Source: Smittia aterrima
Lineage: Eukaryota; Arthropoda; Insecta; Diptera; Chironomidae
Reading direction: 5' to 3'
DNA length: 64,000 nt
Assembly (NCBI GenBank): GCA_033063855.1
Contig: CP093829.1
Location: 5,280,243 to 5,344,242 of the forward strand
The position numbers and the translations under genes are program-made. Of the stretch, positions 32,203 through 46,967 are shown piece after piece. Numbering within the stretch: position 1 is the first letter of the stretch; each line of letters starts with the position of its first letter. The notes beneath the pieces are model-generated. The model was not told the origin of the DNA. It saw only the letters and a program-made list of their open reading frames with translations, and did not search any database.

Positions 32203-35200
32203 TGAACATAAACAACAAAAAAAAAAGAAATTTTAGCATAAATTCAGAAAGGAGACGAAAATCGATAATTTTAAATTTCCTCGGTACTCGAGAGATGACT
32301 TCACAGGGAGGAGAAGCGAAGCGATGATGATGCTGATGATGATTCTGTATGTAGAATAATGTCAAGGAAGCGCTTTGTGATGAATTTTAAATATGGCTTT
32401 CACATGGTTTAGTTTTGTTTAACGTCGGAGTCGAGAGCGAAAGAGAAATGTTGTTTGTCGTTTGTCGTCGTGCCGGGGCTTTAAGGGATGATGCGAGAGA
32501 ATGTGTGCCAGACGAAATTTATGGCTGCGTTATCAGCATGTCTGTAAAGACTATTGCGAAACATGTTGTTCTGCAGCACAAACTTTAATCATATTTTAAC
32601 GCCGCTTTAATGATTTCTTGGCTGCTACCGTTTTTCATTTTTTATTATTTTCTTCTCAGCTTCCATCGCCATCGTCTCCATCCGAGCAAAACTTTAACTT
32701 AATCGCATATCGATTGCGGACCATTATCAACAGCAAATGGTAATGAAAAAACTTCTTCGTTATTGCAGTCTTACATGAACGATGTTCGCGAGAGCGACTC
32801 TGCGCGCGATTTTATTGTGCGAAAATGAAAATTAATTAAATTGGAAGCATTTTTTATTATATCGCCGTCGTCTCTTTCCCTCTCACTCTCGTTTATATTT
32901 TTATTGCTTCTTTATTATCTTCTCGGTCTTAAGAAGACTCCATGCACTTGAAGTGGTCGCTGTAATCATCAGTCACTTCTCCTCCGAATCACAATTCCAT
33001 TTTTATTTCTCCTCTTCTCGCTCGATCTTCTCTCGCCTTTAAAATGAAATTAATTTTATTTTCAATTACACTTTACTAATAGCCGAGACAAGAGTTGAGT
33101 CTGTTTGTCAGGCTAGAGTCATCAATTGCCTACTGTCGTTAATAGTGCTTTTAAATCGATTGAATTGCAATTGTTTGCGGCATCTCAAGTGCCAGACAAA
33201 ACCTTTTCACTCAACTCTTACTTGTTTGGTTGAAGTTAGAGAAGCGCGAAGACAAAAAAAAACTTCACAACTTTTGTTTTAATTTTTTATTTACCGAAAA
33301 ACTTCTTCATTTCGCTTCTTCGAATGTCTATAAAGTTTTGTAATCACGTTCAAGAATGTTTGATTTTTAATGAAGGAGCGGACGGAAGAGTCGAAGTTCA
33401 AGAGAATTCGATTATTTCGAGTTCACTCGATTCAACGGATCAACGAATTATCTATCTCCAAACATTTTGTCTTCGAACCAATTTGATTTAAACTCAATTT
33501 GAACAATGGACGATGACAGGTCAGCTGGGGAATTTAATTACCTCGCAAGCTTCGGTTAATTCATTCATTTCCCTTTCGTTTCAACTTCGACATTAAATTC
33601 ATTTCTTTAAAGGTTTTTATTCAAATATGTTTGACATCGTATTTCCTGGAATGGAATCGTTGACATTGAATTGAAAATCACATTGTACCTTCCACCACAG
33701 CAAAAGGGAGCTCAAGCAGAGAACAAAATTCTCGATTAATTAACGGTCGAGATAAGAGTTAAGAATTTTCCCCTCACTTCTCTTTCACTTTTCTTTCGGA
33801 GTCTCTTGAAATGAGAATAATAAAATCGCTTAATATGACTTAATCAGTTCCTCGAAATCGTCAAAACATTGTCTTGCACTCACTCGACGGACGCGGACTT
33901 CAGGTAGTCAGTCGGTGGATCATGTCACTTACTCGTTTGCTGTCGTCTTGTGTTCTTAATTCTCTTAAATAGTTTTTCGTTTTATTATTTTTCGGACGAC
34001 GGTGAGTTAAGCGCAATGCGAACGGCAGGCAGGGCAGTTAGTAACGGTTGTTCGAGAGAAAAGACAAAGCAAATTGTGTGCTCAACTAAATAAAGCATGA
34101 ACGGGCGAGTGGAACGTCGAACGCTTGATAAGTGATCGTATAATGGTCAAGAAGAATTTGACGTGTAGGAATGAAAACACAAACCGGAAAACCCGCGACT
34201 ATAATCTGCTTTGCTTGTGTCTCTTCCAATTGTCGACTGCTCAGGTCGAACTTGGTGAAGAAGACGACGTCGAAGAAGAAGAAGAAAGAAAAATGAATTT
34301 GCACTGATCAACTTCATCGCGAGCTTCACGATTTCAATTCTTTTCCTTTCGTTTCGCGGGCATCAATGAAAATATTTCGCTGCCTCTTGCAAGAGAGATC
34401 CCAAAAAATACTACTGAAGACGAAGGCACAACGAAGAGAACAACAAAACCGTCGGAAATTCTTGTTTATTTTATTTGTTATTATCTCTTTTCTTCATTAT
34501 GAATATCTAAGGTTTGATTTCTTCTTTGTTTCTTTACTTTTTTCGTACACTTTATTCAAAAAAAGAAGAAGCGAAGCTGCCGAGGAGAAAAAAGTTGTAA
34601 ATTTGTGTAGGTGTCTTTTTAATTAATTTTTCTTCTTTCAGCTGAAATCATTTCGAATGAGCTAAAGAAGAAATAAACGCGAGCAATTTGGAGCTGATTT
34701 TTGTTCTGTAATCAAACGAGAATCTTTATTATGAGTTTTTCGGGAGATTTCTTTTTCTTTCAGAGAACGCGAAGGTAAATGGAACATTTCGCGGATCGAT
34801 ATTTAAAGACAGAACAAAAATATTATGATTAGGACTCGCCAGTTTAGCGAGAAGTCAAATCATCGACGACTTGGAATGTTTCCTTGGAAGTCTCTCGCTC
34901 ACAAAAAGAAAACGAAAAGAATTTGTGGCATGGACGAGAGGAAAGAAATTTTATTGATCATTTATCTTTCACTGTCTACACTGTAGTTAAAGAATTATGA
35001 AATGAGATGCTTGATAATTCGATTGATACCGGTCGGAAAGAGTTGAGAGCTTTATTCATATGATTACTCACTTGCATTCTAAGCTATTTTTAAATCTCGC
35101 CCCGAAAACTTCTTGGCGAGAACGAAAACGTTTTTGGGCAAGCAAAAGTCATAAAATCCTGAGATATCTCGGTTATGAAGCATTAATGTGATTATTTTCA

Positions 35201-36248
35201 TAAAATCCGCTGCAGGCCATAAAAATTTGTGTCTGCTGATTTTGGAGTCTTCTTCTTTCACATTTCAGTCTTTGCTGTTGCATCTTTTTTCATTCGACTC
35301 GTCAGGAATTTCACGAATGTTGAGCGATCATAAAAAATGTTTGAGCGTTTAGACGAGATTTAGACAAGAAGATTGATCCGTTGAACACGTGGCGGGAGAT
35401 AATTATTTCAGAAAACGTTATCAAGAGTTCAACATCTCGCGAAAATATTTCTTCAACGCAATTAGAAGTTAATTGAAGATAAATCTTTCGCTTAATAACT
35501 CATTAAAATCGCTGTAATTAAAAGCAATTGTATGGGCAAAATAATTATCGATGACTCACAGGCTCAACTGAATTTCGTTTCCAGGTTCACAGCAATCAAA
35601 GTTTTCCCGACGAAGCTTTTATTCTCTCCATCCGCTAATGCCAAACAAAAATCATTTATGTTACGTAAAAAAAACCTTTTCAGTCAAAAAGGAAATCAAA
35701 CAGTGCAAGTCTGAAACCATCGCATCAATCAAATAAATGTTGTACACAACGATTTTTTCGCGAGGCTCCGACGAGAGTTCAAAAACAACGAAGTTGAAAC
35801 GAACTACAAGAGACAAGCGATTTTTTTTTTCGTTGGCACGAGTAAAAATCATTTTTGTTTTCATGTTTGTTTTAACCTAAAGCTAGCAGCTAAACAACAA
35901 CATTTCCATTGTTTCGCGCGCAGTGCCTCATGTGCGTGGGTGTCAATTGACTGAGGTTTCTCGTTGTAACTGAGCACGACGATAGAAAGAGAGAAACGCG
36001 GCTTTATAAAATATTTATCATTTGTCTCTTTGCTTTGCCCTCGAAGCCAAAAAACTCTTCACGAGACTGAGGTCTTTATTGTTTCCAAGCGACGTCACAA
36101 ATTCGAAACTGAAATGAGATTATGACAGGTATCAAGACAACATTTACTTAAAATAATTGTTCAACAAAGTTTAAGAAAAAAAATGAGTTTTCGCGTCAAC
36201 ATTGTAAAGTCAGCTAAGGTGAGTCTCTATTTTTATTTATTAGGAATG

Positions 36249-36274
36249 TCTCTCTCTCTCACTCACTCACTCAC
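36249..36274. repeat. (TC)6 plus (ACTC)3 composite microsatellite
   Basis: Six TC units pass directly into ACTC tetranucleotides. A CTCA run of the same kind recurs at 51141. Confidence 0.9.
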
Positions 36275-39200
36275 TTACCAGCGTCAGCTTCAAAGTAACC
36301 TTGACAATAAAGAAAACATTTTTATAATAAAGCGGAGGAAAATTAGTTGCATTAAAGAGATATTTCCTCTTTAGTCGTTTGTATATATTCAAACGAGATG
36401 ACTTTGAAACTGCAAGTGAATTTTTCGATTGCACAACGTGCTTGTGTGCTATTACGTCGAGAGCTTCGATTCATAAAAGTGTCTGAGCTGTAAATCTCGT
36501 CGCTGTTGTAGCCAGGAGAGCCGATAAACATCTCTTGCTTCACTCGCCGCTTGCTGATGCATTCGAGAAAACAGAGTTATTAGAAACGATCACTTTTTAT
36601 TTCACGTTGCAGCTCCGCGACCTTGAAAAAATTACTATTTACTAAAGAAATATTACAGAAAAATCTGTTTTTAAGTTTTTATTTACAGGCGACAGAGTAG
36701 AGAGAACGACACTTTGCGAATATCCGAACTAACGACTAATCAACCTACATTCTTAAAATGATTTTCTGTTGCTAACTTGTCGTCCCAGTGAGAAGGAATC
36801 TGGTTTTGTTTGAAAGTGCTTGAGGCAGTTTTGTGATTTGATAAAGAAAGTTTCTTGTTTGCTTTTTATTTATTTTCCATGAAAATATTTCAAGAAGAAA
36901 AACTTTTTTTTGTCCTGGGTTGATATTTCGATCTTCAAACCGTTTTTCCCTCCGAATGAAGAAAAAAAAAGTCGCAACGCGAATTGTCATAAGCAAAGAG
37001 AAAAACGATCGCTTGCGATTGAATTCAGCAATAAATTATTTTTCAATAAACCAACATTCTACTCGAAACCCGTTCGTAGGTTCCAATTCAATTTTCATGC
37101 GCGTGAGTTCGTTCGTTGGCTGCAGCTGCAGAGCAAAAAGAAATCCAATGCGACCTATTGGATGTTGTAATCAAACATTTTTCTCATTTTTTCGGATGGT
37201 ACGAGAAGGAAGATAAGATTGCGATAAAGTTTATTCATTCAACGATCGATGCCGTCGTTTCTCTTGCTCGGCGGTAAATTGGTAGTAAACTCACCATTAG
37301 CTTTATTATCGTTTCAACTTTCAACGAACATATCGATATTTTTATAGAAGCAATAAATATTATTGCAACTTAGCTTGAGGCTACGTCTCAAGCCAGCTTG
37401 GTCTCTCTCTCTGCACTCGATTCTCATCCCATTCAGTAATAAATGAGTGACGACAAAACAAATTATTTCATGCAATTAATAATTATACACTTTAAATCGA
37501 AGAGAATGTCTTCAGCTCGAGAGAGATTATGATAAATGTGAAGATCGAACAAACGAATGACAACGAACAATAACTCGCGGTAATTCATATAATTTTAAAC
37601 AATTTAAAAGTTTTTTTTCTTCCCATTTGACTGCGCGAGAAATGAGTTAGAGGAAGTTGAAATCGCGAAAGGTGAAGAAGACGAAGAGAATTGAGGATTG
37701 GTCGGGGCTGGAAGGAAGGGAAGGGAATCTATAATTATTGTCTAGCAAAGACGACTTGTCGTGTTCGAAATATTTCCGAAGGCATTCCTCGCTTATCTCG
37801 CCATCATCATCACGAGATCCTCTTTAAGCTAATCTCATTAACTCCTCCGAAAAAATACGAAATCGCACAAGATGCTCACGCATCAAACTGCTCCATCGTC
37901 TCTCTCATGACTCGAAGACACTCAAATAAAGATTCAGATCACGCTTTTTGTTCGTTGGTACGATGCCCGGAGGTGTAATTTCAAAGGTGCAATCTGCAAT
38001 GATCGACAATTGTAATGCATTTTTATTAGTGTAAATTAAACACCATTAAGCGAGCCACCAAAACGTTTTTCCGCATCATTAAGAAATCACTCTTTCTTTT
38101 GATGTTTAATTTAATTGTGAATTGAAAGACGGGGCATCGAGTGCGTTAAGAGCTACCTTTCACGATTCAATCGGACTGAATGAGTGCTTTTATAAAACTA
38201 TAAAGTGTCGACTCGATTGCGAAATCAACAGATGAATTGCTCGCCGACTGATAATAAAATTAAACTGCATTTACAGCTTTGCGCTCTTACACAGCCTCGA
38301 GAAGTTCCTCGAATGTTGTTGATTTCATTTCCAAAATGTGCACCTTAAACACAAACGCTACAAACTCTCATAAAAATTGTGAGTTTTTGCATAAAATCAA
38401 CATTCGTTTCATTTTAATGCATTTTATGCTCGGCAATGATTTTTTGTTGCCGGATCCTGTAAAAAATCTTTTTTTTTCTCTGGCTCGGCGGGCGAATATA
38501 CAACATCAACGAAGTGAACTACTATTTAATTTATTGAAACATTCCGGGAGCTTCTCTCTCTCTCTGTTTCCCTTTTACTCGATCGTGTTGGAGTGTAATG
38601 CTCGGTAGCAATCGATTGTCGATGCATGTACTCTCAGAATGATTTATTTGATGTTTTCAAATCGAAAGGAATTTTTCATTACGTAACTTGTTATCCCGTC
38701 GATCTGATTACAATTTCTGTGATGTTTTCAGGAAACATTTCGAGTTTAAGAGAACAATTATTGACGGCAGTCCTTGAATGAGACAGCAGCGATTTCAAGA
38801 TCAAGTTGCAAACGTGATTACCTGTTTACTTTTCCTCCACCACGAGTAATAAATAAAAGGTTTAAGCTTTTTAAATTGCTGACTTGATCGGTTTGTTGTT
38901 GCTGCGCCTGTTGCGAGACTGATTTTCATTTGTCGATGAGGAGAAAAATAACAAACAAGAGCTTGAGGGAGTGAGAGAGCTTTTAATTTAATAATGGACG
39001 AGTACAGCAAATAAATGTCGTGAATTTTCAAATTTGAGCCTTCACACACCATAAATTAAGCTTCTCTCGAAGTAGCTACAATGTGCCGCTGTGCGGCGGG
39101 CAAAGTTATTTCCAGTCACTCAACATGCCATTAACAGAAACGAAAAGCGAAACGGCCTGTCAATTATTACCCTCGATAAGGTTGGTGGTTATCATCATAA

Positions 39201-40395
39201 GCCAATTACAATTGAAAAAGTCAACGATCAGAGCGAGTTGCATCTTTAATTTCCTTCTTGATAAATGATTGCAGAGTGATTAACTTAATTTCTTGCGTCG
39301 TTTAAATCAATTGAATGCAAAGAAAAGAAAAGCAGACCAAAATTGCGCTTGAAGGCGATCGATTTGCAAACTTTCGACAATCAAAGATGTTCCCATCATC
39401 AAAGTAGAACGAACGAGCTGTGGCCCAGCAACGATCATGACCCAAAGAGATTCGTCGTCATCTTGAACATAAATCATAAACAATTGTTCAATTATTTCCG
39501 CGACTGCAAAAGCAAATATTTCATTCTCTTTCTCGTCTCCTCTGCAAACATTCCTACAGACAGCGAGCACAATTTACCAATTTATCACACCCTTGAGCTA
39601 TAGACTAGATGCAGTTTCGTGGGCTCGGAAATCAAGTTTATTTTCCGTCTCTGTTTTGATGCTGACTCAAGAATAGTGCACGAAGTGATCAGAAAAATTA
39701 ATAAAAGATTTCGTGCTGGCTGATCTATCGATCATGGACGGTTTTTGAAAGAATGAGGTAATCGAGTGGCTTTGCACGTTAATTCCGTTGAAGAGACTTA
39801 AGAATTAATAAAGTTTTCTTGTGACGAAAATAACGAAAAGCTCACCCAAGCCTGATTAACATTTCTGCAGCGTTTTATTTTTGAAATATTTATTTGACAG
39901 TCGTTTAATGTAAACTTCGGCTTATACGAAATCGATTCCTAATTCGCTCATAATTGATAACGCCCCGCGTCCACTAAACTTTAATAATGTCGCGCTCCAA
40001 AGCGAACGCAACAGGTTTTTTCTTTAGCGAAAAACCTCGCGACGGAGGTTCTGGCTTATTAAGCAGTAATGTCACTCTAAAGCCGACTTGCGTACACTTG
40101 CGATTTCATCTCTCAAATCATTTCGTTCTTCTCGTCTTCGTCTGTTTAACGTCTTCGTCATTATCATCAGCGCAGTTTAAAATGCACAATTGCTAGACAA
40201 GTTGTTTCCATTATAAAATACAAGTTTGATCAGGACGAGAGAGTCGCCAGTTGGAGCTGAAGTTCTTCTAGTTATTGACTGATCAAGACAATTCTTCAAT
40301 TTATCGGATCACATTAATGCATGGTTTTATTTTCTTTCCTCTCTCTCCCAACTTCGCTTATTTTTTGTGTCTATCAACTGCAATTGAAACATTAA

Positions 40396-40403
40396 ATTTG
40401 CAT
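40396..40403 (-). promoter_or_regulatory. POU octamer (ATTTGCAT)
   Basis: Perfect octamer in an AT-rich setting with a TTAAA flank. Function is inferred. Confidence 0.4.
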
Positions 40404-42927
40404 AAAAGTAATGTGCACTCGACTGGATTTTTTTTTCTTCTCCTCGCACTGCATCAATTCTCAAAGTGAAGTTTGTAGTTTTTGATGATTTGCAAGTGTC
40501 AAGAAGCAGGTTCTTGTCTTTGAACTATTCAATCAAGCTTCTTAATTTTTATCAGCGGATGCGACAAAACGTTTTCTCTCTTGAGAATTATGCGTCGTAA
40601 AGCTGAGAAATGATTTCAAGTCTGGTGACTTTCAAGTCTGAGAGACTGGTTTCCTATCAGCCTCCTCTTACAGAAATTAGTTGTTGTTATCGATTGTGAT
40701 CAAAAAATGTAAGAAATTGCGTTGATTAAAAATTAATTACTTCAACGTTAACGATTGCGTTCGACGTCAGTTAAAAAAAACAGAATCGATTGGAGACAGC
40801 GCTAATAAAACTTTTAATATTCTCGAAACGACATCTAAAGAGATTGCAATCGATTCGACTGATGTGTGTGACTGTCGGAGCTATCAAAAATCCATTTAAA
40901 ACGGGACGACGCTCAGTCGAGGTGTTTTTTATTGCACAAACAATTTCAATTCGCTTTTTATCTCAGCAATTTTGAGATGTTCGATTGATAATCAAACGAA
41001 GGCATCGAGATCGAAAGCATCGCGGACATGAGAAGAAAACCAGCAATAAACTCTTTTCCTTGCGTAACTCGACGGCTCTTGATTTTTATTTTCTTGCAAT
41101 TTATCGTCAATCATAATGTTTTATTATAAAATATTTCGCTGGAGAGAAATTCCGCGCCATCAAACCTGAATCAGCTCGCTCCCGGGAGATATTAAACTGC
41201 AATCGTGTTAAACAGTTGTAAAAGATTATTATTAGGCTCTTCGAAGCGTCTCTCTCGGATGAATTCAACTGATTAGCTGTGTCGATCATGTTCAAACTTC
41301 TTCGAGCGAGTTCGGAGATAAATTGTGAAATTATTCATTCGCAAGTTTTAATTACAATAATTATTATCATGTTGCAACACTAATCACTCAACAGGTTTAA
41401 GCTTTTTGAGTTTCAGAAGCTCATAATTAAAGTTTTTTTTTTAATTGATTCGATCACTTTTATTAATTGAAATAGGAGCGGAAAGTGCTTGAGAACAAAC
41501 CAGAACGTTCCTTTGAGCCATTAATCAATTAACAAGTCAAACAGTTTTTTGTGTTGAGATTGACTGCACTCACGTCAAAGCTCTCTTGTCGAATCATTCG
41601 CCAGAATGAGCAGACTGTCCTTGAACCAATGATCCAAATATCTTTGTGAGCTCAACACCTTCGATAGTCTACACAGCAAACACATCCAGTCTCGACGCCG
41701 TTGGACTTCTTTTCAAAGCCGTTAAAAGCAATGTTCAATGGATATTGCATTTCAATTTCAATATTTATCTTAATGCACAGGTGTCATTATGTAAATTATG
41801 TTTGGGGTTATTTCAATTTTATTCAAATCTCTATCTCGGTCGCGTGTTCACGTCGATTTGCGAGATTGTTGCACTAGAATTGACAGCTTTAAGGAAGGAA
41901 TCATGCTTGAGATTAGTCTAAGGTCTCGGCAGTTAAATAAATCTCTCGCGATATTTCCGAAAGATTAAAGGCTTCAAGTCATTTTATTTCAAAGTCTAAA
42001 AGGCACAGCACGATCGATAATTTTTGGTTCAAGAGAGAAAGAGTGAGAGAGAACGATGTGCGTGAGCTCAAAGTAAATTGTAGGTGTTTAACTCTGAGGG
42101 CAACATTTTATTATTAAATTATATCATAACATCTGATTGATCTTGCTTTCGTGAATTGGTCGATAATCTAACGGTGACTTGGAGAAATTATCGTCGAGTC
42201 AATTGCGAGGAGAGTGAGGAATCGTCTGGGCCCTAAAGGAAGCAATAGCGTGACTCGCCTGATGCAGAATTAAATATTTGCTGAATTTTATTGCCAATTC
42301 CTCAAAATCAATATTCATTTCATGCACTTGCTGCTTTTCTCATTCTCCTTAAATTGCTAAGTACACAAGACAAGCGAAGTTAAAGTTCTTCTCCTCTCCA
42401 TCTTCGCCGTTTTTGCTTCGACTTAAGTCTCTTCGTGGCTGTAAGAGAAGTTTATTGAAAAATTAACATTTGTGTGTACGCCAGCTTCACAATCTCATGC
42501 TGGCTCTCGAGAGATAATTTAAGGCAACAGAAGTTTTCTTGAATGGATTAAAACGTGTATTAGCTTCTGGTTTTGAGAATAAATGTCTGTACATGAATGA
42601 AAAGGCAAGCTCTCCGATGATTATTACATTATCATCAATCAAAGACTGGTTAGACCGTTAAGAAAAATTCATTCATGGAGTGGAATAAATCGCTCGCTTG
42701 ACTTTTGATATCGTTAATTCTTTTATTTTTATGCATGAGGTCAGTTATTTTAATTTGCTATCAAACACATGACAATCGTGTTCGGTTGTCTGTAGTTGTG
42801 CACTTTGCGGCCAATTTAGTTTTATTACGTTTAAGAGAATTTATTCAATTACCCGAATGCTTATTTTTAGCATCAAGAAGCGAGAAGTATGCCACTTTAA
42901 TCAAAGCGTTTTCGAGTGAAACAACAA

Positions 42928-42942
42928 TCGTCGTCGTCGTCG
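42928..42942. repeat. (TCG)5 microsatellite
   Basis: Five perfect TCG units in noncoding sequence. Confidence 0.9.
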
Positions 42943-43614
42943 GCTCATTGCTCGGCTCTGGCTCTTGTTGTTGAGGTAGGTAATGAATCAAGTCGAGATT
43001 GCGCGGGGTTTCGGATGATGGATTCATTAATCATTGGATGGCAGTGCGTAAAGTTTTTCATTTTTTTTCCCATCGAATCAAAACATATTCAATGACTGAG
43101 ACAAGAGAGAGAGATGAGATTGCCGCTGCCATAACAAGCTCTACTCTGCTCTGTCCTTAATTGGTCGCGAGATAAATTGATTAATCAATTATATCTGCTG
43201 TGATTGACAATTAATTGAATGGAAACAAACTCAAAAGTCGTCTGCTTGATGATCGAGTTTCGTGAAATTGTCGCTTCTTCTAATTAAAACATTTTTCGTC
43301 TAATTCACAGTTTTTTTAATTGAGGACAAATCGAGCGATAAATTTGGCGATTTTATTCATAAAACTTAATTATTATTTTGTATTTTCGTGTCTAAAGTTA
43401 TCCACGCGCTTCGAACGAACTGGATTTGATATGCGAGAGAAAAATTAATTTTTGGCTTTTCTCTCGCCATCAGATCTAACGGGGTCTTCGGAATTTTGTT
43501 TGGGGCGGCGCAGCGGTAGTTTCTCTAAAAGTCCATAAAATCACAGTTTTCAAATTGACTTCGCATCAGGAATAAAAACGAACAACAATAAATTGAATAT
43601 TCATCGGACACTTT

Positions 43615-43622
43615 ATGCAAAT
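43615..43622 (+). promoter_or_regulatory. POU octamer (TTATGCAAAT)
   Basis: Perfect octamer with a TT flank, 1 kb from the site at 44581. Confidence 0.4.
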
Positions 43623-44580
43623 CGAGCGACTTTTTTTTCCGAAAAAAATATTTCAATAATTAAAACGATGTGAAAAACAGGTGACATCTTTAAACTTTTT
43701 TCTAGACTGTCGCGCTCGTCTTTTTGTTCGATTCGGGGCTGAGGCCATTTTCTTTCGACGTTCGGAGCCTCATTTGAATATTCAAATTAGACCAAATGCC
43801 CTGAAGAAATATTCAATTTCGTAACTATTTATTTTGTTATCAAGTGGAGGAGATAAAGCGGCATCAACATATTTCTTCGTGTTTTCAATCTTCTGCGCGA
43901 GCTCACGGGGATTTTTTTTCCGTCGAACTCATCGCTGCTTGAGACGCGACAAGCGCTCAAATGAGTGTAGATTTCGTTTCTTTCGGGTAAAAAAAATGAA
44001 GACCCCGAAAGATAAATCACGACATTTATTGGAGATCATCGGTTACGATCATTGGCGAAGTTAAAGAAAAAACTCGAAAATTAGATTTGAGATCGCCAAG
44101 CAAACGAACAAATGTCTTCGCTAGTTTACAATCATAAATCTCGCCGAGGAATAAAGAAACAAAAAAAAAACAAGCTTTGTAAAAAAAGGAGACAAAAGTC
44201 TTTGCTAGATTCCAATTCGACGAAAAAAGATTTTAATTGCCACGACATTAAAATCTTTTTTATGTGACAGCCGATGTAAAAAGTTAATTAATTCTCTGAA
44301 TCAAAGCTCTAATCGATAAGTCTTTTATGGACATTTGGTGTTTCAAAGAATGTCGTCAGAGAGTCATCAACGAATTTCGCGCAATTCGTCGACTGTCTGA
44401 AGCCCCAATTGATAAAGGTCACTGCCAAATGGATTGAACCTGCTGAATTCCAGTAGTTCACTCAGAAAGTCTTCTCTTCTTCTGATGAGACGCCGCAACC
44501 AGTTTCGATCTCAAAACTTGTAAAAATATTTAAATTGCACTAATAAAACGACGAGTGTGTAAAATAATAATTTTCATAGT

Positions 44581-44588
44581 ATGCAAAT
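44581..44588 (+). promoter_or_regulatory. POU octamer (GTATGCAAAT)
   Basis: Perfect octamer followed by an AT-rich GATTTTCGAATTTAATTTG stretch. Function is inferred. Confidence 0.4.
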
Positions 44589-44934
44589 GATTTTCGAATT
44601 TAATTTGAATACCAAAAAAAAACGACGACGTCGGAGAGCGAGAAGAAAAACTCATTTCTCGTACATTGAGGGAGAGAGCGAGAAAGAAATCTGAGCTGTG
44701 AATGAAACAATAATAATGCCATAAGTGGTATAAGTGAATATATAAATGATAATTATTCATAAGCGAGAGGAGAAATTAACATAGTTTCTTAAATAGAACG
44801 ACCTTGACCATGATAAAAACTCTTTCAGCTGACGGCCACTAGTCTACGTTGACTCCAAAGTTGTGCCCACAACTGACGATGTGTCAGTCAGTAAAGAAAC
44901 TATTAGCAAACAAATCAAAGTGGACAACGACGTG

Positions 44935-44952
44935 GAGAGAGAGAGAGAGAGA
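44935..44952. repeat. (GA)9 microsatellite
   Basis: Nine perfect GA units, one of the longest uninterrupted dinucleotide runs I noticed in the window. Confidence 0.9.
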
Positions 44953-45242
44953 TTAAAGGCTTTTTGAACGAGAAATTCGTGTGTTTGATTGATTAGTTGT
45001 TGCCGCGTGACGCCTACACGCATTTTCAGGTTTCGGGTCTCCGGGCTTTGAAGGTAAAAACAACGTCTTAATAGATTTCATTCTTAATAGCTTGGACAAA
45101 GTGGATTTGTTTCGAGATAGATCGAGACAAGTTGATTCATTGTCGAGTCGATCAGCTGCGGAATTCGCGAGACGAGATCAGAACTCGATTCTAAGCTTGA
45201 AATTCTTGAGATGTCTCTGTAAATTGCCTAAAACAAAGAACT

Positions 45243-45259
45243 TGCTGCTGCTGCTGCTG
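45243..45259. repeat. (TGC)5 microsatellite
   Basis: Five TGC units. They fall in a short open frame, but that frame has no domain or other coding sign. Confidence 0.85.
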
Positions 45260-46948
45260 TCAAGCTCGACAATAATATTTCTCTCTCTTGAATCGTTTCA
45301 AAGACAAAGTTACAGGTGAAATCTACCCACATTAAAAAGATTATCTGAAACAGGTTTGGGAATGCGTTGAAGTGACACAAAATTCGAGGGAAAAATCTGC
45401 TGAGACTTTCGTAAAAAATATTTCAAACGCTGAAACTATGTTAAAGCCTCTGAGGAAAAAATCAAATCTTGTAATTTAACATTGTGAAATTTGAATAAAA
45501 CTTGGATAAATTTATTATTTATTATCTTTTTTCATTAAAATCTTCTCTTTCTGTTCTTTTTGATATCGCGACGTCTGTTCGATCGTTTTATACACGGGAA
45601 TGGTTTAGATGTTGACTGACTCAAATTGTTGTTTTGAAAAGTTAATTTTTTCTTGTGACTAAAGTCTCGGATTGTCCCAGGAATGAAGTTTACGTTCTCC
45701 AAAAACTACTCTAGCTGTGTTTTGGTGTTTACCATCCAGCGTCGTCTTCCTCTCTTATAATTTAGCTCTTCTATCATAAATTAACAATTTTTTACCGCAT
45801 CTCATCTTCGAAACTATTATTTTCTTTATTTTTATTTATTTCTTTGAGGAAATCTCGTAATTTATTCAGCTTTGGAAAGCTTTTTTTTTCTTTAGCCAAG
45901 AAGAGAAATGTTAAAAGAAATATTTGGAAACACTAACAATCGACTCTTGAATGTTTCGTGATTTTAAAGCTTACGACGATCTTGTGCCGGAATTAGAGAA
46001 ACGATTATTATTGTACGATGATAATTCCTTTGACATGCTCAGCAGCAATCGTAAGAATGATTTTGAATAGAGATCATATCAAAGTTTTTAAGTTAACGTC
46101 AAGCTCAATGATCAAGTCTTTCTCTCTTTCAAACTGTTCTCAAGTTTATTCAGTGTTAAGCTTCTGATTCATACTCGACTAAGTTCCAATGGAATTTTCC
46201 CTCAAATTAAAAATATTTTTCGATAACATCTTGCGACATCGAAATCTAATCTTGTGGGATTCAATAATCGAAGAGATGAAAAAAAAAGGTTAGGAAGATA
46301 TTCAAGTCGAAGCGTCTCTTCTGACGGAGAAAAAGATTTGTCAAATTTAATTAAAAGTAGAGTTTATGTTCTCTATCTCTCGCTCTAGACTCGCCACAAT
46401 CTGATGATATCAGCGATGAGATACCTCACGTTCAAATGAATAAAAAAAATTATAAATTTTCGGTGAAGACGGAATTAAGAATGTCGGCGGTAAACGACGG
46501 AACAACAAGAAACGAGCAGAAACACAATTTTATTTCATTCCGACCGCACAAATGATGACGTCACGGCAATAATTCAGTGTGGACAACTGAACGGACGAAG
46601 CCGAAATATAAAATGTGAATGAAGATAAAAGAAAATATTCAAATGCTCGCTTTCATTTACATAAAAGCTACTTGCTCCCGAATGATGCATTCCAGATGCT
46701 AATTCGCCTTTTTTTTAGTCTCAAGGATGATTCTCAGCTCTTGAAGATTCCTCTTATCTCTCTCACACATTTGACCAACATTCAACATCATGAAAATGAA
46801 TTAAAGATCTTAATTAATATTTATTGCGACAAAATGTGCCGACTCGACGCGATCTCCCGACCACGAACACTTGACCCGACCTCCATTCTTTATTAATATT
46901 GAATAAAAACAGCTTCATGATTAAATTTGTATCGCTAGACACTCGAGA

Positions 46949-46967
46949 TATCTTCATCATGAAGATA
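46949..46967. promoter_or_regulatory. Perfect 19-nt dyad TATCTTCAT-C-ATGAAGATA
   Basis: Nine bases are inverted perfectly around one C. It may be a dimeric protein-binding site. No known factor is assigned. Confidence 0.35.

Larger units (their letters stand above)
31441..40000. other. Downstream noncoding region, proximal block
   Basis: No recognisable gene was seen. Visible content is (GA)n at 32188-32202, a TC/ACTC composite repeat at 36249-36274 and a run of A4-G-T8 at 37606. Open frames are under 110 codons, overlap on both strands and show no domains. It is read as intergenic or regulatory DNA. Confidence 0.7.
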
